The position numbers and the translations under genes are program-made. This document shows positions 1 through 9,440 of a stretch of 34,250 nt of DNA, in pieces. The notes under the pieces are model-generated. The model did no database searches. It saw only the letters and a program-made list of their open reading frames with translations, and was not told where the DNA came from. How positions within the stretch are numbered: the stretch's first letter is position 1; the number at the start of each line of letters is the position of its first letter. This stretch comes from Haloquadratum walsbyi J07HQW1 (GTDB lineage Archaea > Halobacteriota > Halobacteria > Halobacteriales > Haloferacaceae), in contig KE356560.1 in the NCBI GenBank assembly GCA_000415965.1, forward strand, positions 756,488-790,737, written 5' to 3'.

Positions 1-1647
1 AATGAGCGGAAACGTTGTCATTGCCCATGGTGCGTCTTCAATAAAGATCTCCTCTGCTTGACGAAGTAGTTCCGTTCTTGTATCGGGGTCTGATGTCCGA
101 GCATCCTCCTCAAGTAAAGTATTAAATTCAGGATTGTTGTAGAGATTTGCTTGCCACTTGCCAGCAGATCCAGATTCAACTGGCGTTTTTAGTTGCTTCC
201 ATAATGACATCCAAGGGTCAATGTCGACATAGCCATCATACATGACAAGCTCATTTGAGTATTGATAGAGATTATCCCAGTATGCAGAGGATGGTTGAAT
301 ATTGAGTTCAACTTCAATGCCGACCTCTGATAGCATACTCTGAATGACCGTCATCCGACGCTCATCCCCTGGCGTCCCAAGCAGCGAGAGAGACATTCGT
401 GGCTCGCCCGTATATCCAGCATCATCGAGCAATTGTTTCGCGGTCTCTGGGTCGTAGTACTGACCTGGATCTGGTTCCTCATCGTGTAGCCATGCAATCG
501 CAGGATTGTACACAGAATGAGCAGGTTTTGCGTATCCGAAGAATGCACGCTCAACTAATGCTTCGCGGTCGATAGCCATTGAAATTGCTTGCCGAACTTC
601 CTTACTTGTCGTCGGGAGGTCCTCACTCGACCACTTGTCACTCGATTGTGCCTCACCACTTGCGTATTGGTCCCATTCAACCTCGGCTGGATTAGTGCAT
701 AACGGTGCAACACAGAACCATGCACCAGGATTCGAACCGGTGACGCTGAGGTCACTCATTGATTCTGCTTGACCAGCGTTCTGTGGGGGAATACTGATTG
801 AGTAATCAAGCTCACTCCCACGAATCGCCGTCCACATTGTCGATGGCTCAGGGATTAAATCAATCCGAATTGAGTCGAGATACGGGAGAGCATTCCCGTC
901 ACTATCAGTTTCGAAGTATCCATCATGTGCCTCAAGTTGCAGATATTCTCCAGATTCCCGATTGGTTAATTCGAATGCTCCACTCCCAACGGGCATACGA
1001 TTGTATTCTTCTGGATTGTCTGTTGCAGTTGGCGCATGGACAATGGTTCCTGCCCGTCCCGGACCGCGTGTTAAAAATGAAATGAACGGTCCAACGGTCT
1101 CCGATAGGCTAATTCGAAGCGTTGTCGAGTCTTCGGCGGTGATCTCCTCAACAGAAGAAACCTTTCCAAGGTGAGGAGAGTCATCAAGACTCATGAGTCG
1201 CTCAAACGAGGCCTTGACTGCCTCTGCATCGAGAGGATCCCCATTGTGAAACGTTGCTCCCTCTTTGAGATCAAACACGTACGTAGAACTGTCGGGAAGT
1301 GTCCAGTTCTTCGCTAGATCACCGGTGATTGACCCATCAGAACCGATCTTCACTAACCCACTGTAGATGTTTGACGAAAGATATATTTCTTGACCTTTGT
1401 CGATATAGTGCGGATCGAGATATTCGATTTGGTCAATATTCCATCCTGCGGTAATCGAACCACCAGCCGACCCACCTTCGCTCTCTGCACCACCTGCGGC
1501 ATTTTCAGCGTCGCCTTCACCTGGGTCACCAGATTCACCAGTACACCCAGCGAGTGAGGAAACACCACCGGCGGCGAGGAGTTTAACGGCTGTGCGTCGA
1601 TCAATCTCTGGACCCTCAAGATCAGATTTATCGAATTTATTAAACAT
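1..1647 (-). CDS. ABC transporter substrate-binding protein, peptide/solute-binding family 5 (partial, C-terminus beyond left edge)
   Basis: An open frame of 549 codons runs from an ATG at 1647 to the window edge without a stop, so the C-terminus is missing. The N-terminus carries a twin-arginine pair (R17-R18 in IDRRTAVKLL), a short hydrophobic stretch and a lipobox (L32-A-G-C35), the usual haloarchaeal Tat-exported lipoprotein signal; C35 would be lipidated. A Gly/Ser/Glu-rich linker follows, then the extracellular binding domain with family features such as a YVFDLKEGATFHNGDPLDAEAV segment motif (read in two parts: YVFDLKEGATFHNGD and PLDAEAVKASFER) and AISMAIDREALV. It should capture peptides or similar solutes outside the cell for an ABC importer. 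The permease and ATPase genes would lie to the left, outside the window. The exact ligand cannot be told. The family call is firm, the substrate is not. Confidence 0.93.
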   Translation of the reverse strand, partial: MFNKFDKSDLEGPEIDRRTAVKLLAAGGVSSLAGCTGESGDPGEGDAENAAGGAESEGGSAGGSITAGWNIDQIEYLDPHYIDKGQEIYLSSNIYSGLVKIGSDGSITGDLAKNWTLPDSSTYVFDLKEGATFHNGDPLDAEAVKASFERLMSLDDSPHLGKVSSVEEITAEDSTTLRISLSETVGPFISFLTRGPGRAGTIVHAPTATDNPEEYNRMPVGSGAFELTNRESGEYLQLEAHDGYFETDSDGNALPYLDSIRIDLIPEPSTMWTAIRGSELDYSISIPPQNAGQAESMSDLSVTGSNPGAWFCVAPLCTNPAEVEWDQYASGEAQSSDKWSSEDLPTTSKEVRQAISMAIDREALVERAFFGYAKPAHSVYNPAIAWLHDEEPDPGQYYDPETAKQLLDDAGYTGEPRMSLSLLGTPGDERRMTVIQSMLSEVGIEVELNIQPSSAYWDNLYQYSNELVMYDGYVDIDPWMSLWKQLKTPVESGSAGKWQANLYNNPEFNTLLEEDARTSDPDTRTELLRQAEEIFIEDAPWAMTTFPLI

Positions 1648-2394
1648 ATTAGAACAAAGTTTATTTTATTTTGTTATTCTGCTACTCGATTCAGGATATT
1701 ATTCTCGGCTAAAAATTCCAACTTGTCACAATACACGCCCATAATCGCAGTTATCATCGTATATATCTCGATTGGGTGAAACAATATAAAACTTAATGCG
1801 GATATATGTATACGAATACTGTAATGTATTGACGATAATAATTATCTGTACGTAAATTCCTTGTACATATACCTATAAGGATTAAATTGAGGGATCACCT
1901 ATGATGGATTGGCTAACTCTCAGATTTATAAACAGTAATTCATCGGATGTTTATCATATTATGAGTAAACCAGATACGCGACATTGATCTCAATCATGAA
2001 TGTTGATTAACGCACAGTGATGATCAATTACTCCATCAATGCTTGCGCCGATGTATTACCTGTAACATATAGGGGCTCAACCCACACAAATTAAACAACA
2101 ATCACAGTAATAAGAGAGCCAGATCATCAAATTTCTGATGTGGATTTATATATCGATAGTCCCATGTCCGGTAGAATATCATATCTACTTTTGCATATAA
2201 CGTATTAATACAGCAGTATTATTCGTAGTTGTATCAGAATAGGAACTAACGATAGACGTGTTAGTTATGATTGAACCAGCGTTATCTCGACATATCGACA
2301 CCAATCAGCCGCATCATCGTTGTGATTGGTATCAGTATCAATATCAAGAGAGCGGAGGGTCATTTCCTTCTCAACTACCAATCACAATCACCAG
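1648..2394. other. AT-rich intergenic region with no recognisable gene
   Basis: This gap of about 750 bases separates two divergently transcribed transport genes. It is very AT-rich, holds no long open frame and no tRNA-like fold that I can see. Several TATA-like boxes occur, for example TTTATAAA near 1924 and TTTATATA near 2145, and the promoters of both flanking genes should lie here. Such long AT-rich spacers fit Haloquadratum (inference). Confidence 0.5.
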
Positions 2395-3717
2395 ATGAGC
2401 CACGATACTGAGCAAATCGACTATGCATCCCGTGCTCACGACCAACTTGGATTTTCGCGATGGTGGTTGCTCCTCGCTGCTGCGGTAAGTATGGCGCTTG
2501 TCAGTCCGTATCAGTATGTATGGTCATCAATCGAGGGGCCATTAGCTGCTCAATTCAGCGTTCGACCTCCAGCACTCGGTGCTGTTTTTACACTGTTCGT
2601 AATTTTTCAAGCGGGGTCGCAATTTCCCGTCGGATGGTGGCGAGATAAACGCGGACCGAAAGCTCTCTCATTCATCGCAGCAGTGTTAGCCGGGGGCGGA
2701 TATATCGGACTTGCATATGCAACAGCAATCTGGCAGGTATACATTCTCTACTCATTGGGTGCAATCGGAGTTGGAGTTGTCTACACTGTTTCGGTCAACA
2801 CGGCTTTGAAATGGTTTCCAGATCGTCCAGGATTGACCACCGGTGTTGGAACAATGGCATTTGCGGCTGGAAGCGCGCTTGTGGTTCCATTTGTCCGAGC
2901 GAATGCAACAGCGACATCATATCCGTTTGTTCTTCAGACACTTGGTGTGATCATCGGGCTTGGTATTTTTCTTGGAGCCCTGATTCTCCGTGATCCACCA
3001 GAGGGGTGGACGGATGCTCAGACAAAAAGCACTGAGAAAACCCGGGTCGACAAGGCTGACGGTGATATCACAAACGCCGCTACAAATGAAACGCAGTACA
3101 CATGGCAGGACGTGCTTCGGACGTGGCAGTTTTGGGTAATGTATGGCATGTTCATTGCCGTCAGTGGTGCAGGGCTGATGCTCACCGCAAAGGTCGTCTC
3201 ATTCGCAGATGCTCTTGGATTAACAGCAGTGACAGCAACTGCTTCTGCAACGCTCTTACCTATTGCCGGCGGTGCGGGGCGGCTTATTCTTGGCGACCTT
3301 TCTGATCGGGTTCCACGAGAGCGAGCAATGGCGGTATCGTTTACACTGTGTGGGATTGGTCTTGCCGCGGTCGTCTACTTCGCTCAAAATGAGTCGACAC
3401 TTGGATTCCTGGCAGCCGTGATTATAACAACGTTCTTTTGGAGCCCACAATACACACTCTTTCCCAGCGTTGTCGGAACATACTATGGAAGTGCGAATTC
3501 ATCAGCTAACTATGCACTATTATACTCAGGAAAGATGTGGGGTGGTGTTTTTGGAGGGGCTGCTGCTGGGTGGCTGATCAATCAGGTCGGGTGGTCAGTT
3601 GCTTTCTTGATTGGAGCGGGGTTAGCGATTGTCGCTGGTATCGCAGCACTTGCGCTTCGACCACCGGAAGCACCGACGACAGAACGCATTGATACTGATG
3701 TTGACGCTGGTGACTGA
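2395..3717 (+). CDS. Major facilitator superfamily transporter, OFA (oxalate/formate antiporter-like) group
   Basis: A 440-residue polytopic membrane protein with about 12 hydrophobic segments in two halves joined by a hydrophilic Lys/Asp/Thr-rich loop (around residues 205-235). After TM2-3 it has the MFS signature GWWRDKRGPKAL, and the second half has the matching LGDLSDRVPRERAM. Overall pattern, including SSIEGPLAAQF near TM1 and SPQYTLFPSVVGTYYG late in the protein, resembles OFA-type carriers. I chose the ATG at 2395; the frame stays open upstream to a TTG at 2326, but that adds a Ser/His-rich stretch without family likeness. It stands alone, with an AT-rich spacer upstream and the convergent gamma-glutamyltransferase downstream. 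OFA members move organic acid anions; the substrate here is unknown. Confidence 0.85.
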   Translation: MSHDTEQIDYASRAHDQLGFSRWWLLLAAAVSMALVSPYQYVWSSIEGPLAAQFSVRPPALGAVFTLFVIFQAGSQFPVGWWRDKRGPKALSFIAAVLAGGGYIGLAYATAIWQVYILYSLGAIGVGVVYTVSVNTALKWFPDRPGLTTGVGTMAFAAGSALVVPFVRANATATSYPFVLQTLGVIIGLGIFLGALILRDPPEGWTDAQTKSTEKTRVDKADGDITNAATNETQYTWQDVLRTWQFWVMYGMFIAVSGAGLMLTAKVVSFADALGLTAVTATASATLLPIAGGAGRLILGDLSDRVPRERAMAVSFTLCGIGLAAVVYFAQNESTLGFLAAVIITTFFWSPQYTLFPSVVGTYYGSANSSANYALLYSGKMWGGVFGGAAAGWLINQVGWSVAFLIGAGLAIVAGIAALALRPPEAPTTERIDTDVDAGD

Positions 3718-3888
3718 CGAAGACCCTCCTATTCAGTACCGATGAGCATAATCATAGTGGGGGAACCTCTCACAGGCAGTCGGGTAATAGCACGTATCTC
3801 ATATGTCGCAGCAATCGAGAATACTGGTTATCGTCCATCAGATACACCACTCAATAGACTCATATTCAACGCGGTCAGCACTCGGAAT

Positions 3889-5487
3889 TTAGAATCCGAT
3901 TGCTGCCCCATCTTTTCTAGGGTCTGTCGCACCGGAGAGCACATCGCCACGACGGCGCGTGAATTGAGCTCCGCCAAATGCACTCGGTGGGTGAACAGTC
4001 ACCTCATGACCGCGACGAGCGAGTTTTCCGAGAACACCGTCTTCGAACCGTTCTTCAACAGCGAGAGAGCCATCGTTACGATAGCGCCATCGTGGTGCAT
4101 TAAGCGCAGCTTGTGGATCAAATCCATAATCAATCAGATTCGCGAGCACCTGCAGGTGTCCCTGTGGTTGCATGTACCCACCCATCACGCCGAATGCAGC
4201 CCAATCATCTGAATCGAACTGAATCAGTCCCGGAATGAGTGTATGGAATGGACGCTTTTTCGGCTCAAGCGTGTTTGGGTGTGAGGGGTCAAGACTAAAC
4301 GATGCTCCACGGTTCTGAAGGACGATTCCTGTATCAGGCACAACAACACCGCTCCCGAATGGCTCAAAAATTGAATTAATCAATGAGACAACATTACCTG
4401 CCTCATCAGCGACTGTTAACAACACTGTATCACCATCCTCTGGGGGTGTCCCTGGTCCCCCGACGCTCACATCGCTTGCGTATGGACCAATATGTTCTGC
4501 TCGCCTTGCCGCGTACGAGGACGCAGCGAGATCAGGCACTGACTCAAATGTCGGGTCAGTTATGTAATAATGTCCATCGTGGAATGCTCGTTTCAATGAC
4601 TCTGCATAATAATGAATCCGATCCGCAGAATCATATGTATATGACCCAGCATCAATCTCAGATGCAATATTGAGCGCTTCGAGTGCAATCAATCCTTGAT
4701 TATTTGGAGGGAGTTCATACACTGTTGCGCCACGGTACGTCGTTGAAACCGGGTCAACATACTCAGCCTCAAAGTCTGCAAGATCAGACGATTCAAGTAA
4801 GCCACCACGGTCACGGACAGCACTCGCAATTTGTGTTGCAAGTGAGTCCTCATAAAAGGCGTCGGCACCACCCTGAGCAATCGCTTCGAACGTTTCAGCA
4901 AGATGCGGAAGTCGAATAACGTCACCAACGGATGGAACGCCGTCCGATACATGAAACGTTTCTTTCCCGACAGCATCAACAAAGGCATCAGCATTACGCG
5001 CCCACGCATCGGCAATAATCTCTGAGACAGGATATCCCTCACTTGCATACGTAATTGCTGATTCAAGTGCTGTTTCAAACCCATACTGACCATGATCTGT
5101 GAGAAGCTGTTCCCATCCACGGACAGTCCCAGGGACGGTAACAGCAAGCGGACCGGAGCTAGGCATTGTCGGGGATGTGGCGTTAACACGATCACGAATA
5201 GCCTCACGAGTCGCGGCCGCAGGAGCACCACCACAACTTCGCATTGCGCCAACATCGCCCTCTGCAGTTCGATACATCGCAAAGACGTCACCGCCAATCC
5301 CCGTGCTCATCGGCTCAACAACGTTCAACGTCGCAGCAGTCGCAACAGCAGCGTCAAAGGCATTACCTCCGCTTTGGAGTAATTGAATCCCAGCTTGTGC
5401 GGCTAACGGTTGACTTGTTGCAACAACACCAGTACGTGCATACACGGTCGAACGACGTGAGTCAAAAGCGTCTAAATCGGGACTCAT
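3889..5487 (-). CDS. ggt: Gamma-glutamyltransferase (glutathione hydrolase family)
   Basis: A 532-residue member of the N-terminal-nucleophile gamma-glutamyltransferase family, which cleaves gamma-glutamyl bonds after splitting itself autocatalytically into two subunits. The expected nucleophile is Thr354, at the start of TVLLTVADEAGN, after a PPEDGD junction. Other hallmarks are GGNAFDAAVA (40-49), EPMSTGIGGDVFA (58-70), PNNQG (261-265), FGSG (377-380), GIVLQNRGASFSLDP (387-401) and GGYMQPQGHLQV (436-447). The ATG at 5487 puts the conserved start (VYARTGVVAT) near residue 15; upstream in-frame codons add unrelated sequence. No signal peptide is seen, so it is probably cytoplasmic, like the YwrD-type bacterial relatives it resembles. 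Haloarchaea use gamma-glutamylcysteine as a thiol, making that a plausible substrate (inference). Confidence 0.93.
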   Translation of the reverse strand: MSPDLDAFDSRRSTVYARTGVVATSQPLAAQAGIQLLQSGGNAFDAAVATAATLNVVEPMSTGIGGDVFAMYRTAEGDVGAMRSCGGAPAAATREAIRDRVNATSPTMPSSGPLAVTVPGTVRGWEQLLTDHGQYGFETALESAITYASEGYPVSEIIADAWARNADAFVDAVGKETFHVSDGVPSVGDVIRLPHLAETFEAIAQGGADAFYEDSLATQIASAVRDRGGLLESSDLADFEAEYVDPVSTTYRGATVYELPPNNQGLIALEALNIASEIDAGSYTYDSADRIHYYAESLKRAFHDGHYYITDPTFESVPDLAASSYAARRAEHIGPYASDVSVGGPGTPPEDGDTVLLTVADEAGNVVSLINSIFEPFGSGVVVPDTGIVLQNRGASFSLDPSHPNTLEPKKRPFHTLIPGLIQFDSDDWAAFGVMGGYMQPQGHLQVLANLIDYGFDPQAALNAPRWRYRNDGSLAVEERFEDGVLGKLARRGHEVTVHPPSAFGGAQFTRRRGDVLSGATDPRKDGAAIGF

Positions 5488-5977
5488 CGATAATTTACCT
5501 GGTGAAAATCTGTCTCTAGATTGGTGGTTCGAATCATAAATAGACAGTCTAACTCTCGATATAAAATTGTATGTACAGGCGGTTTGAGGCGACTGCCTCA
5601 GGGCTTGATGTGACCCGGGGTGAGTTCGCATCTCTGTCTTTGCGAATCTGTGTTTTTCTTAATCCATGAGGGTACAGAACTACGTCTGTCAGTGTTGCAT
5701 TGATTGTTGAGATTACTTTCAGTGCGGAAGATATGATACGACATTCACTGACTGTGCTTACACTATGCACTCCTCTGACCGACTTAACTGGAAAAACGGA
5801 TTCGAGACGGACCCTCTAGGGATATATTCTTCAAATAAACCTATCAAGGACGGACTGAACTGACGATTCCTGCAAACAACCGCAGTGATGTCATTTCACC
5901 GTCGATCCGGTTAGATTTATTATGAGATGTATGGCTGTAAACGAACAGTCAGTACATATGATCAACAGATCTCGTGA
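5488..5977. other. Intergenic region holding a solo IS-end repeat (copy A) and the ggt promoter
   Basis: No gene is supported in these 490 bases. A TATA-like TATTTATG on the minus strand at about 5534-5541 could serve ggt. Positions 5573-5630 match the repeat at 25975-26033 (a degenerate hairpin-bearing insertion-sequence end, described separately). The rest, including the stretch to 5977, shows nothing recognisable. Confidence 0.5.
5573..5630 (+). mobile_element. Solo hairpin-bearing IS200/IS605-like element end, copy A
   Basis: This stretch shares the order GTACAGGCGG, GGCGACTGCCTCAGGGC, TTGATGTGACCC, GGGGTG with 25975-26033, differing by a few substitutions and single-base gaps. CCTCAGGG and the later CCCGGGG form an imperfect stem. 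In the 25975 copy the same block lies just before a tnpB relic, which suggests it is the left end of an IS1341-type element. Here nothing of tnpB follows, so it is a solo end or the remains of a small non-autonomous copy. Confidence 0.55.
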
Positions 5978-7957
5978 TTATTGATTACGCGTCTGTGTTT
6001 GTGTTTGTGTCTGCGTCACTCCTTCAGTCGATATATCTGTCTCACGATTGCGCACATCGCGTGTTTCCTCAACAGCAGTCATCAATGAAACATTCAATCC
6101 GAGCATCGATCCATATCCACCGATGATTGTGATAAGATTCTTCACAGCGTGATCAACAACTGCAGCGCCAATAGCAACGCTTGGAGTAATTGGCGTGAGT
6201 CCAACAACAAGCAATGTAAATGCGCCTTCATACAGTCCAACGCCACCAGGTGATAATGGAAGAACCTTTGCAAGATTTCCGACGCTGACAGCAAAGAAAC
6301 TCACCGCGAGTAGCTGTATCGCATCCAATCCAGGTGTAAACGCCAGTAAGACAACAAGTGCGGTCACGACATCGATTGACCAAATAAGAATGCTTGTTGC
6401 TCCAATCCGAACAAATCCACGACGTGTCCCCGCGACTGTCTGTAAATCCTCAATGAACCGATCAATCACACCGACAACCATCTCAGCATAACTGTCAGTG
6501 CTCACTCGGTACACAACAGCTGACGGGATATCGATATCACTTCGTGCGCTCAGTATAATCCCACAGACAGCTGCAACAGCGACTAGACCAACACCTAGTG
6601 AGACAACAACAGCCACGCGACCAGCACCCTCAGCATCAGTAATTGTCTGCGCGAGTATCGCTGTTTGACCGCTCACCGTGTATCCTAATAGAACGAATCC
6701 AGCTAATGATGCAATCGTTAATAAATCAAATACACGTTCTGCTGCAAGCGACGCGAATCCTGATGGGTAGGCAATTCCTCGCCGTGCTTTGATCACATAT
6801 GCACGAACAAGATCACCCGCTCGAGCAGGGAAGACAAGGTTCCCTGTCTGACTAATAAAGACCGCGCCAGTGAGGAATCGAATGCGTTCGTAATATCCAA
6901 GTTCAGACAGAATATCACGATATCGTAGTCCACGAATTGGCCATGAGAGCGCATACACAATCGTCGCAGCACCGACCAACCATGGATCAGCAGCACGAAC
7001 TTCAGTAATTACGGTATTAAAGTCAATGTACTGCGTCATTAGCGCCAGTGCAACAACTGCCAGCACAGCGCCCGCTCCGAGACTCACCCGTGCAGAGAGT
7101 CGTGGCTGTACTGATATCTGCCACCATGTCCGCAGAATCTGACTACCCATCCCGAAGACATCCCGAACAAGATCAACCTTTGTATCGCCCTTCGATGTCC
7201 ACTCAACAGGAAACTCAACAACTGTTAGTTCTGCCCGCTGCGCCCGAACGAGCATTTCGGTATCCCAAAACCAGTGGCTATCCTCAACCAGAGGTCGGAG
7301 TACCTCAAACGCCTCCCGGCTGAATGCTTTAAACCCGCACTGATGATCACGAAGATCTGACCGAAGGAACAGGCGAACAAGTGTGTTATAAATCCGACTT
7401 GGAATCCCGCGTTTTGCTGGACGATCAGCAATGTTTTCAGGCAACCATCGTGACCCGGTTGCAACATCAGCCTCACCGGTTTGTATGCGAGTAATGAGTT
7501 CCTCAAGATGACGTATATCAGTCGCAAGATCCGTATCGAAATACGCGAGGACATCCCCATTCGCGAACTCAAATGCTTGCTCAAGTGCACCTCCTCGTCC
7601 CAATCGCGTGTCGCTGTGCATGTGTCGGATGCGATCATCCGCAGCAGCGAGTTGATCCGCAATCTCCGGTGTGTTATCCGTACACCCATCTTCAGCAATT
7701 ATTATTTCAATCGAAGTTGGGTCGCAAAAAGATTCGAGTGCATGAATTGTCTTTTCGACCGTTGATTCGAGTGTTGACTCCTCATTATATGCTGGAAGAA
7801 CGACGCTTACATTCACATCATCTCCAATTGCTGGCGGTTCATTACTATCGGATACTTGATCGTCTGCCCTTGTGGCGACGGTGTCATCGCTTTCAATTAT
7901 ATTTGACTTCGTTGACCCAGCAGACGGAAATTCCATTGCCAGTGACTGGCGGTGCAC
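5978..7957 (-). CDS. aglD: Dolichyl-phosphate-sugar synthase-like GT2 glycosyltransferase fused to a flippase-like membrane domain (AglD-like)
   Basis: A 659-residue two-part protein. Residues about 49-275 are a family 2 glycosyltransferase: VSVVLPAYNEE (50-60), EDGCTDNT (89-96), the metal-binding DTD (141-143) and HWFWDTEMLVRAQRA, typical of dolichol-phosphate mannose/glucose synthases. Residues about 290-630 form many membrane helices of the lysylphosphatidylglycerol-synthase/flippase-like (UPF0104, PF03706) type, with PIRGLRYRD, GNLVFPARAGDLVRAY and LPLSPGGVGLYEG. The same fusion defines Haloferax AglD, which charges dolichol phosphate with the last mannose of the S-layer glycan; that role is inferred here. 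The C-terminus ends in a Thr-Gln repeat encoded by a hexanucleotide tract near 5990-6020. The start may be the ATG at 7936 rather than 7957. Confidence 0.87.
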   Translation of the reverse strand: MHRQSLAMEFPSAGSTKSNIIESDDTVATRADDQVSDSNEPPAIGDDVNVSVVLPAYNEESTLESTVEKTIHALESFCDPTSIEIIIAEDGCTDNTPEIADQLAAADDRIRHMHSDTRLGRGGALEQAFEFANGDVLAYFDTDLATDIRHLEELITRIQTGEADVATGSRWLPENIADRPAKRGIPSRIYNTLVRLFLRSDLRDHQCGFKAFSREAFEVLRPLVEDSHWFWDTEMLVRAQRAELTVVEFPVEWTSKGDTKVDLVRDVFGMGSQILRTWWQISVQPRLSARVSLGAGAVLAVVALALMTQYIDFNTVITEVRAADPWLVGAATIVYALSWPIRGLRYRDILSELGYYERIRFLTGAVFISQTGNLVFPARAGDLVRAYVIKARRGIAYPSGFASLAAERVFDLLTIASLAGFVLLGYTVSGQTAILAQTITDAEGAGRVAVVVSLGVGLVAVAAVCGIILSARSDIDIPSAVVYRVSTDSYAEMVVGVIDRFIEDLQTVAGTRRGFVRIGATSILIWSIDVVTALVVLLAFTPGLDAIQLLAVSFFAVSVGNLAKVLPLSPGGVGLYEGAFTLLVVGLTPITPSVAIGAAVVDHAVKNLITIIGGYGSMLGLNVSLMTAVEETRDVRNRETDISTEGVTQTQTQTQTRNQ

Positions 7958-8155
7958 GATGTATGAACTTTCTGTCTTATGACGCAGAATCCAAACAACT
8001 TAGCCTGAAATAATTAACCGATTGTACCTCTGATCGCTCTGTAGCCGTCACAAAGCCGCTTATGGGGAATCAACTCGGTACTTAATCGACAGACGGCGGT
8101 GGATTAAACGTCTGTACCAAACTGCTCATACAGCATCCAACGTATTATCATATAT

Positions 8156-8506
8156 ATGAATACAATAACGAAAACAGAAACTGAAACTGAAACTGAAACA
8201 CAGTCAGAATCGAACTCAGAGCCAGGGATAGACGCGGATGTGCATGCGGCGACGACTAAGTGTCACAGTGAGTCAACGACCTTGAGCAAGAAGCAGCAAC
8301 AAATCCTTGAGTATCTTATAGAACAGGCTGATCAGCAAACATATTTCAAATCTCGACTGATTGCTGCTGAGCTTGGTCTCTCAGCAAAAGAAGTGGGCGC
8401 GAATATGCCTGCGATTATTGATGAGACTACTATCATAACTATTGAAAAGTGGGGGTATTCGTCGGGAACGACATGGAAAGTCATCCTTGAACCCGATCGT
8501 CGCTGA
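8156..8506 (+). CDS. Small haloarchaeal winged-helix-like protein (DUF7123-like)
   Basis: A 116-residue protein starting at the ATG at 8156. The first 40 residues are low-complexity, beginning with a Glu-Thr repeat (TETETETETQSES) encoded by a hexanucleotide tract. Residues about 44-112 are a compact helical domain with LSKKQQQILEYL, TYFKSRLIAAELGLSAKEVG and the ending WGYSSGTTWKV, which I recognise as the haloarchaeal DUF7123 pattern. It looks like a single winged helix, so DNA or protein binding is plausible, but no function is established. It sits alone between the divergent aglD-like gene and the convergent regulator gene. The domain family is recalled from memory, hence only moderate certainty on the name; that it is a real gene is well supported by conservation. 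Confidence 0.8.
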   Translation: MNTITKTETETETETQSESNSEPGIDADVHAATTKCHSESTTLSKKQQQILEYLIEQADQQTYFKSRLIAAELGLSAKEVGANMPAIIDETTIITIEKWGYSSGTTWKVILEPDRR

Positions 8507-8576
8507 AAACACATTAACAACGCACAAATCGGTATCTCACGAATCACGAATCACGCGTCATGCGTTATGAGTACAA

Positions 8577-9269
8577 CTATGGACTGTACTGAATCAATTC
8601 GTCCGCCTCATCGGCGAGTGTGACTGCATCTGCTCCGAGCGAATCTGCATATCTGAGTATCAATCTAAGGATTATTTCAGGTTGTCTGACAGTATCCCCG
8701 TCACTGCGAGAGATGAGTCCAGCATCGACAAGCTTTGAGCTATATGTACTTATTGTCGCTTGTGAGACATCAAGAACTGCGGCAAGGTCAGCACCAGTTG
8801 CTGTCGGGTCTTTTAGAAGCTCGATCAGTATTCCTCGTGGGGTCGCCCGGCGAAGAAATCCAAGTGCCACCTGCTCAAATGTGCTAAATTGCCCGTTGAG
8901 AAAGAATCGCTTATAATCGCCATCGCGATGAACGGTGAGTTTCTCACCGTCGACAAGTCGGCGGAGGTGATATTGCGTCTCACCGGTCCCAAGTTGTAGT
9001 TCATCACGGACCTTCGAGAAGTGCACTCCGGGCGCTGAACCAACATAGCCAACGATTGCCTCACGGACCTCACTACGTTTCTCTGTCCCCACAGAAGTCT
9101 CTGTCTGTTCGTGTTCTCCTTTCCGGCTCTGTGCACCTTCTTCATCTGTCGTGTCCGCTCTTGATTTTAATTTTCCTCCACCGAGTGCTGCAAGTGGTGA
9201 CGCGGCACCAATCGTCGCGAACCGTCGCAGTGTCGCCCGTTTATCTTCGTCGATATCGCGATTTCCCAT
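8577..9269 (-). CDS. Double winged-helix transcriptional regulator with a Tat-like N-terminus
   Basis: A 230-residue protein with two winged-helix units. The first (about 70-130) reads REAIVGYVGSAPGVHFSKVR then TQYHLRRLVDGEKL, an ArsR/MarR-like recognition helix followed by a wing. The second (about 145-205) has RGILIELLKDP, LAAVLDVSQATISTYSSKLV and DAGLISR. This paired architecture is common in haloarchaeal regulators. The ATG at 9269 is preferred over a TTG at 9284. Unusual is the N-terminus: basic residues with twin Arg (KRATLRRFATIGA) before a short hydrophobic Ala/Gly/Leu stretch, resembling a Tat signal or a weak membrane anchor, followed by a charged linker. Whether it is membrane-tethered is untested. 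The neighbouring SPFH gene on the same strand is 170 bases upstream; targets are unknown. Confidence 0.82.
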   Translation of the reverse strand: MGNRDIDEDKRATLRRFATIGAASPLAALGGGKLKSRADTTDEEGAQSRKGEHEQTETSVGTEKRSEVREAIVGYVGSAPGVHFSKVRDELQLGTGETQYHLRRLVDGEKLTVHRDGDYKRFFLNGQFSTFEQVALGFLRRATPRGILIELLKDPTATGADLAAVLDVSQATISTYSSKLVDAGLISRSDGDTVRQPEIILRLILRYADSLGADAVTLADEADELIQYSP

Positions 9270-9440
9270 TGGTATAAATTTCAATTAGTCTGCAGGTCAT
9301 TGATACATTGAGTCACAATGCCATTCATTCTGGTACTAAAAATGTAATCAGGCATAAAGAAAGCTGCTGTGTCCTCACTGTCCGTTCTAAGCCATCATGG
9401 ACTCAATTGCAATGATCGATGTAACCGATATCTTGCTCAC

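Noticed and set aside
722..760. A tRNA T-arm-like GGTTCGAATCC on the minus strand
   Set aside because: It lies inside the binding-protein gene (coding SVTGSNPGAW), the flanking bases do not form a 5-bp stem, and no anticodon arm is found.
3742..4212. 156-codon plus-strand frame
   Set aside because: Most of it is the antisense shadow of the well-supported ggt gene, and the protein lacks acidic haloarchaeal character.
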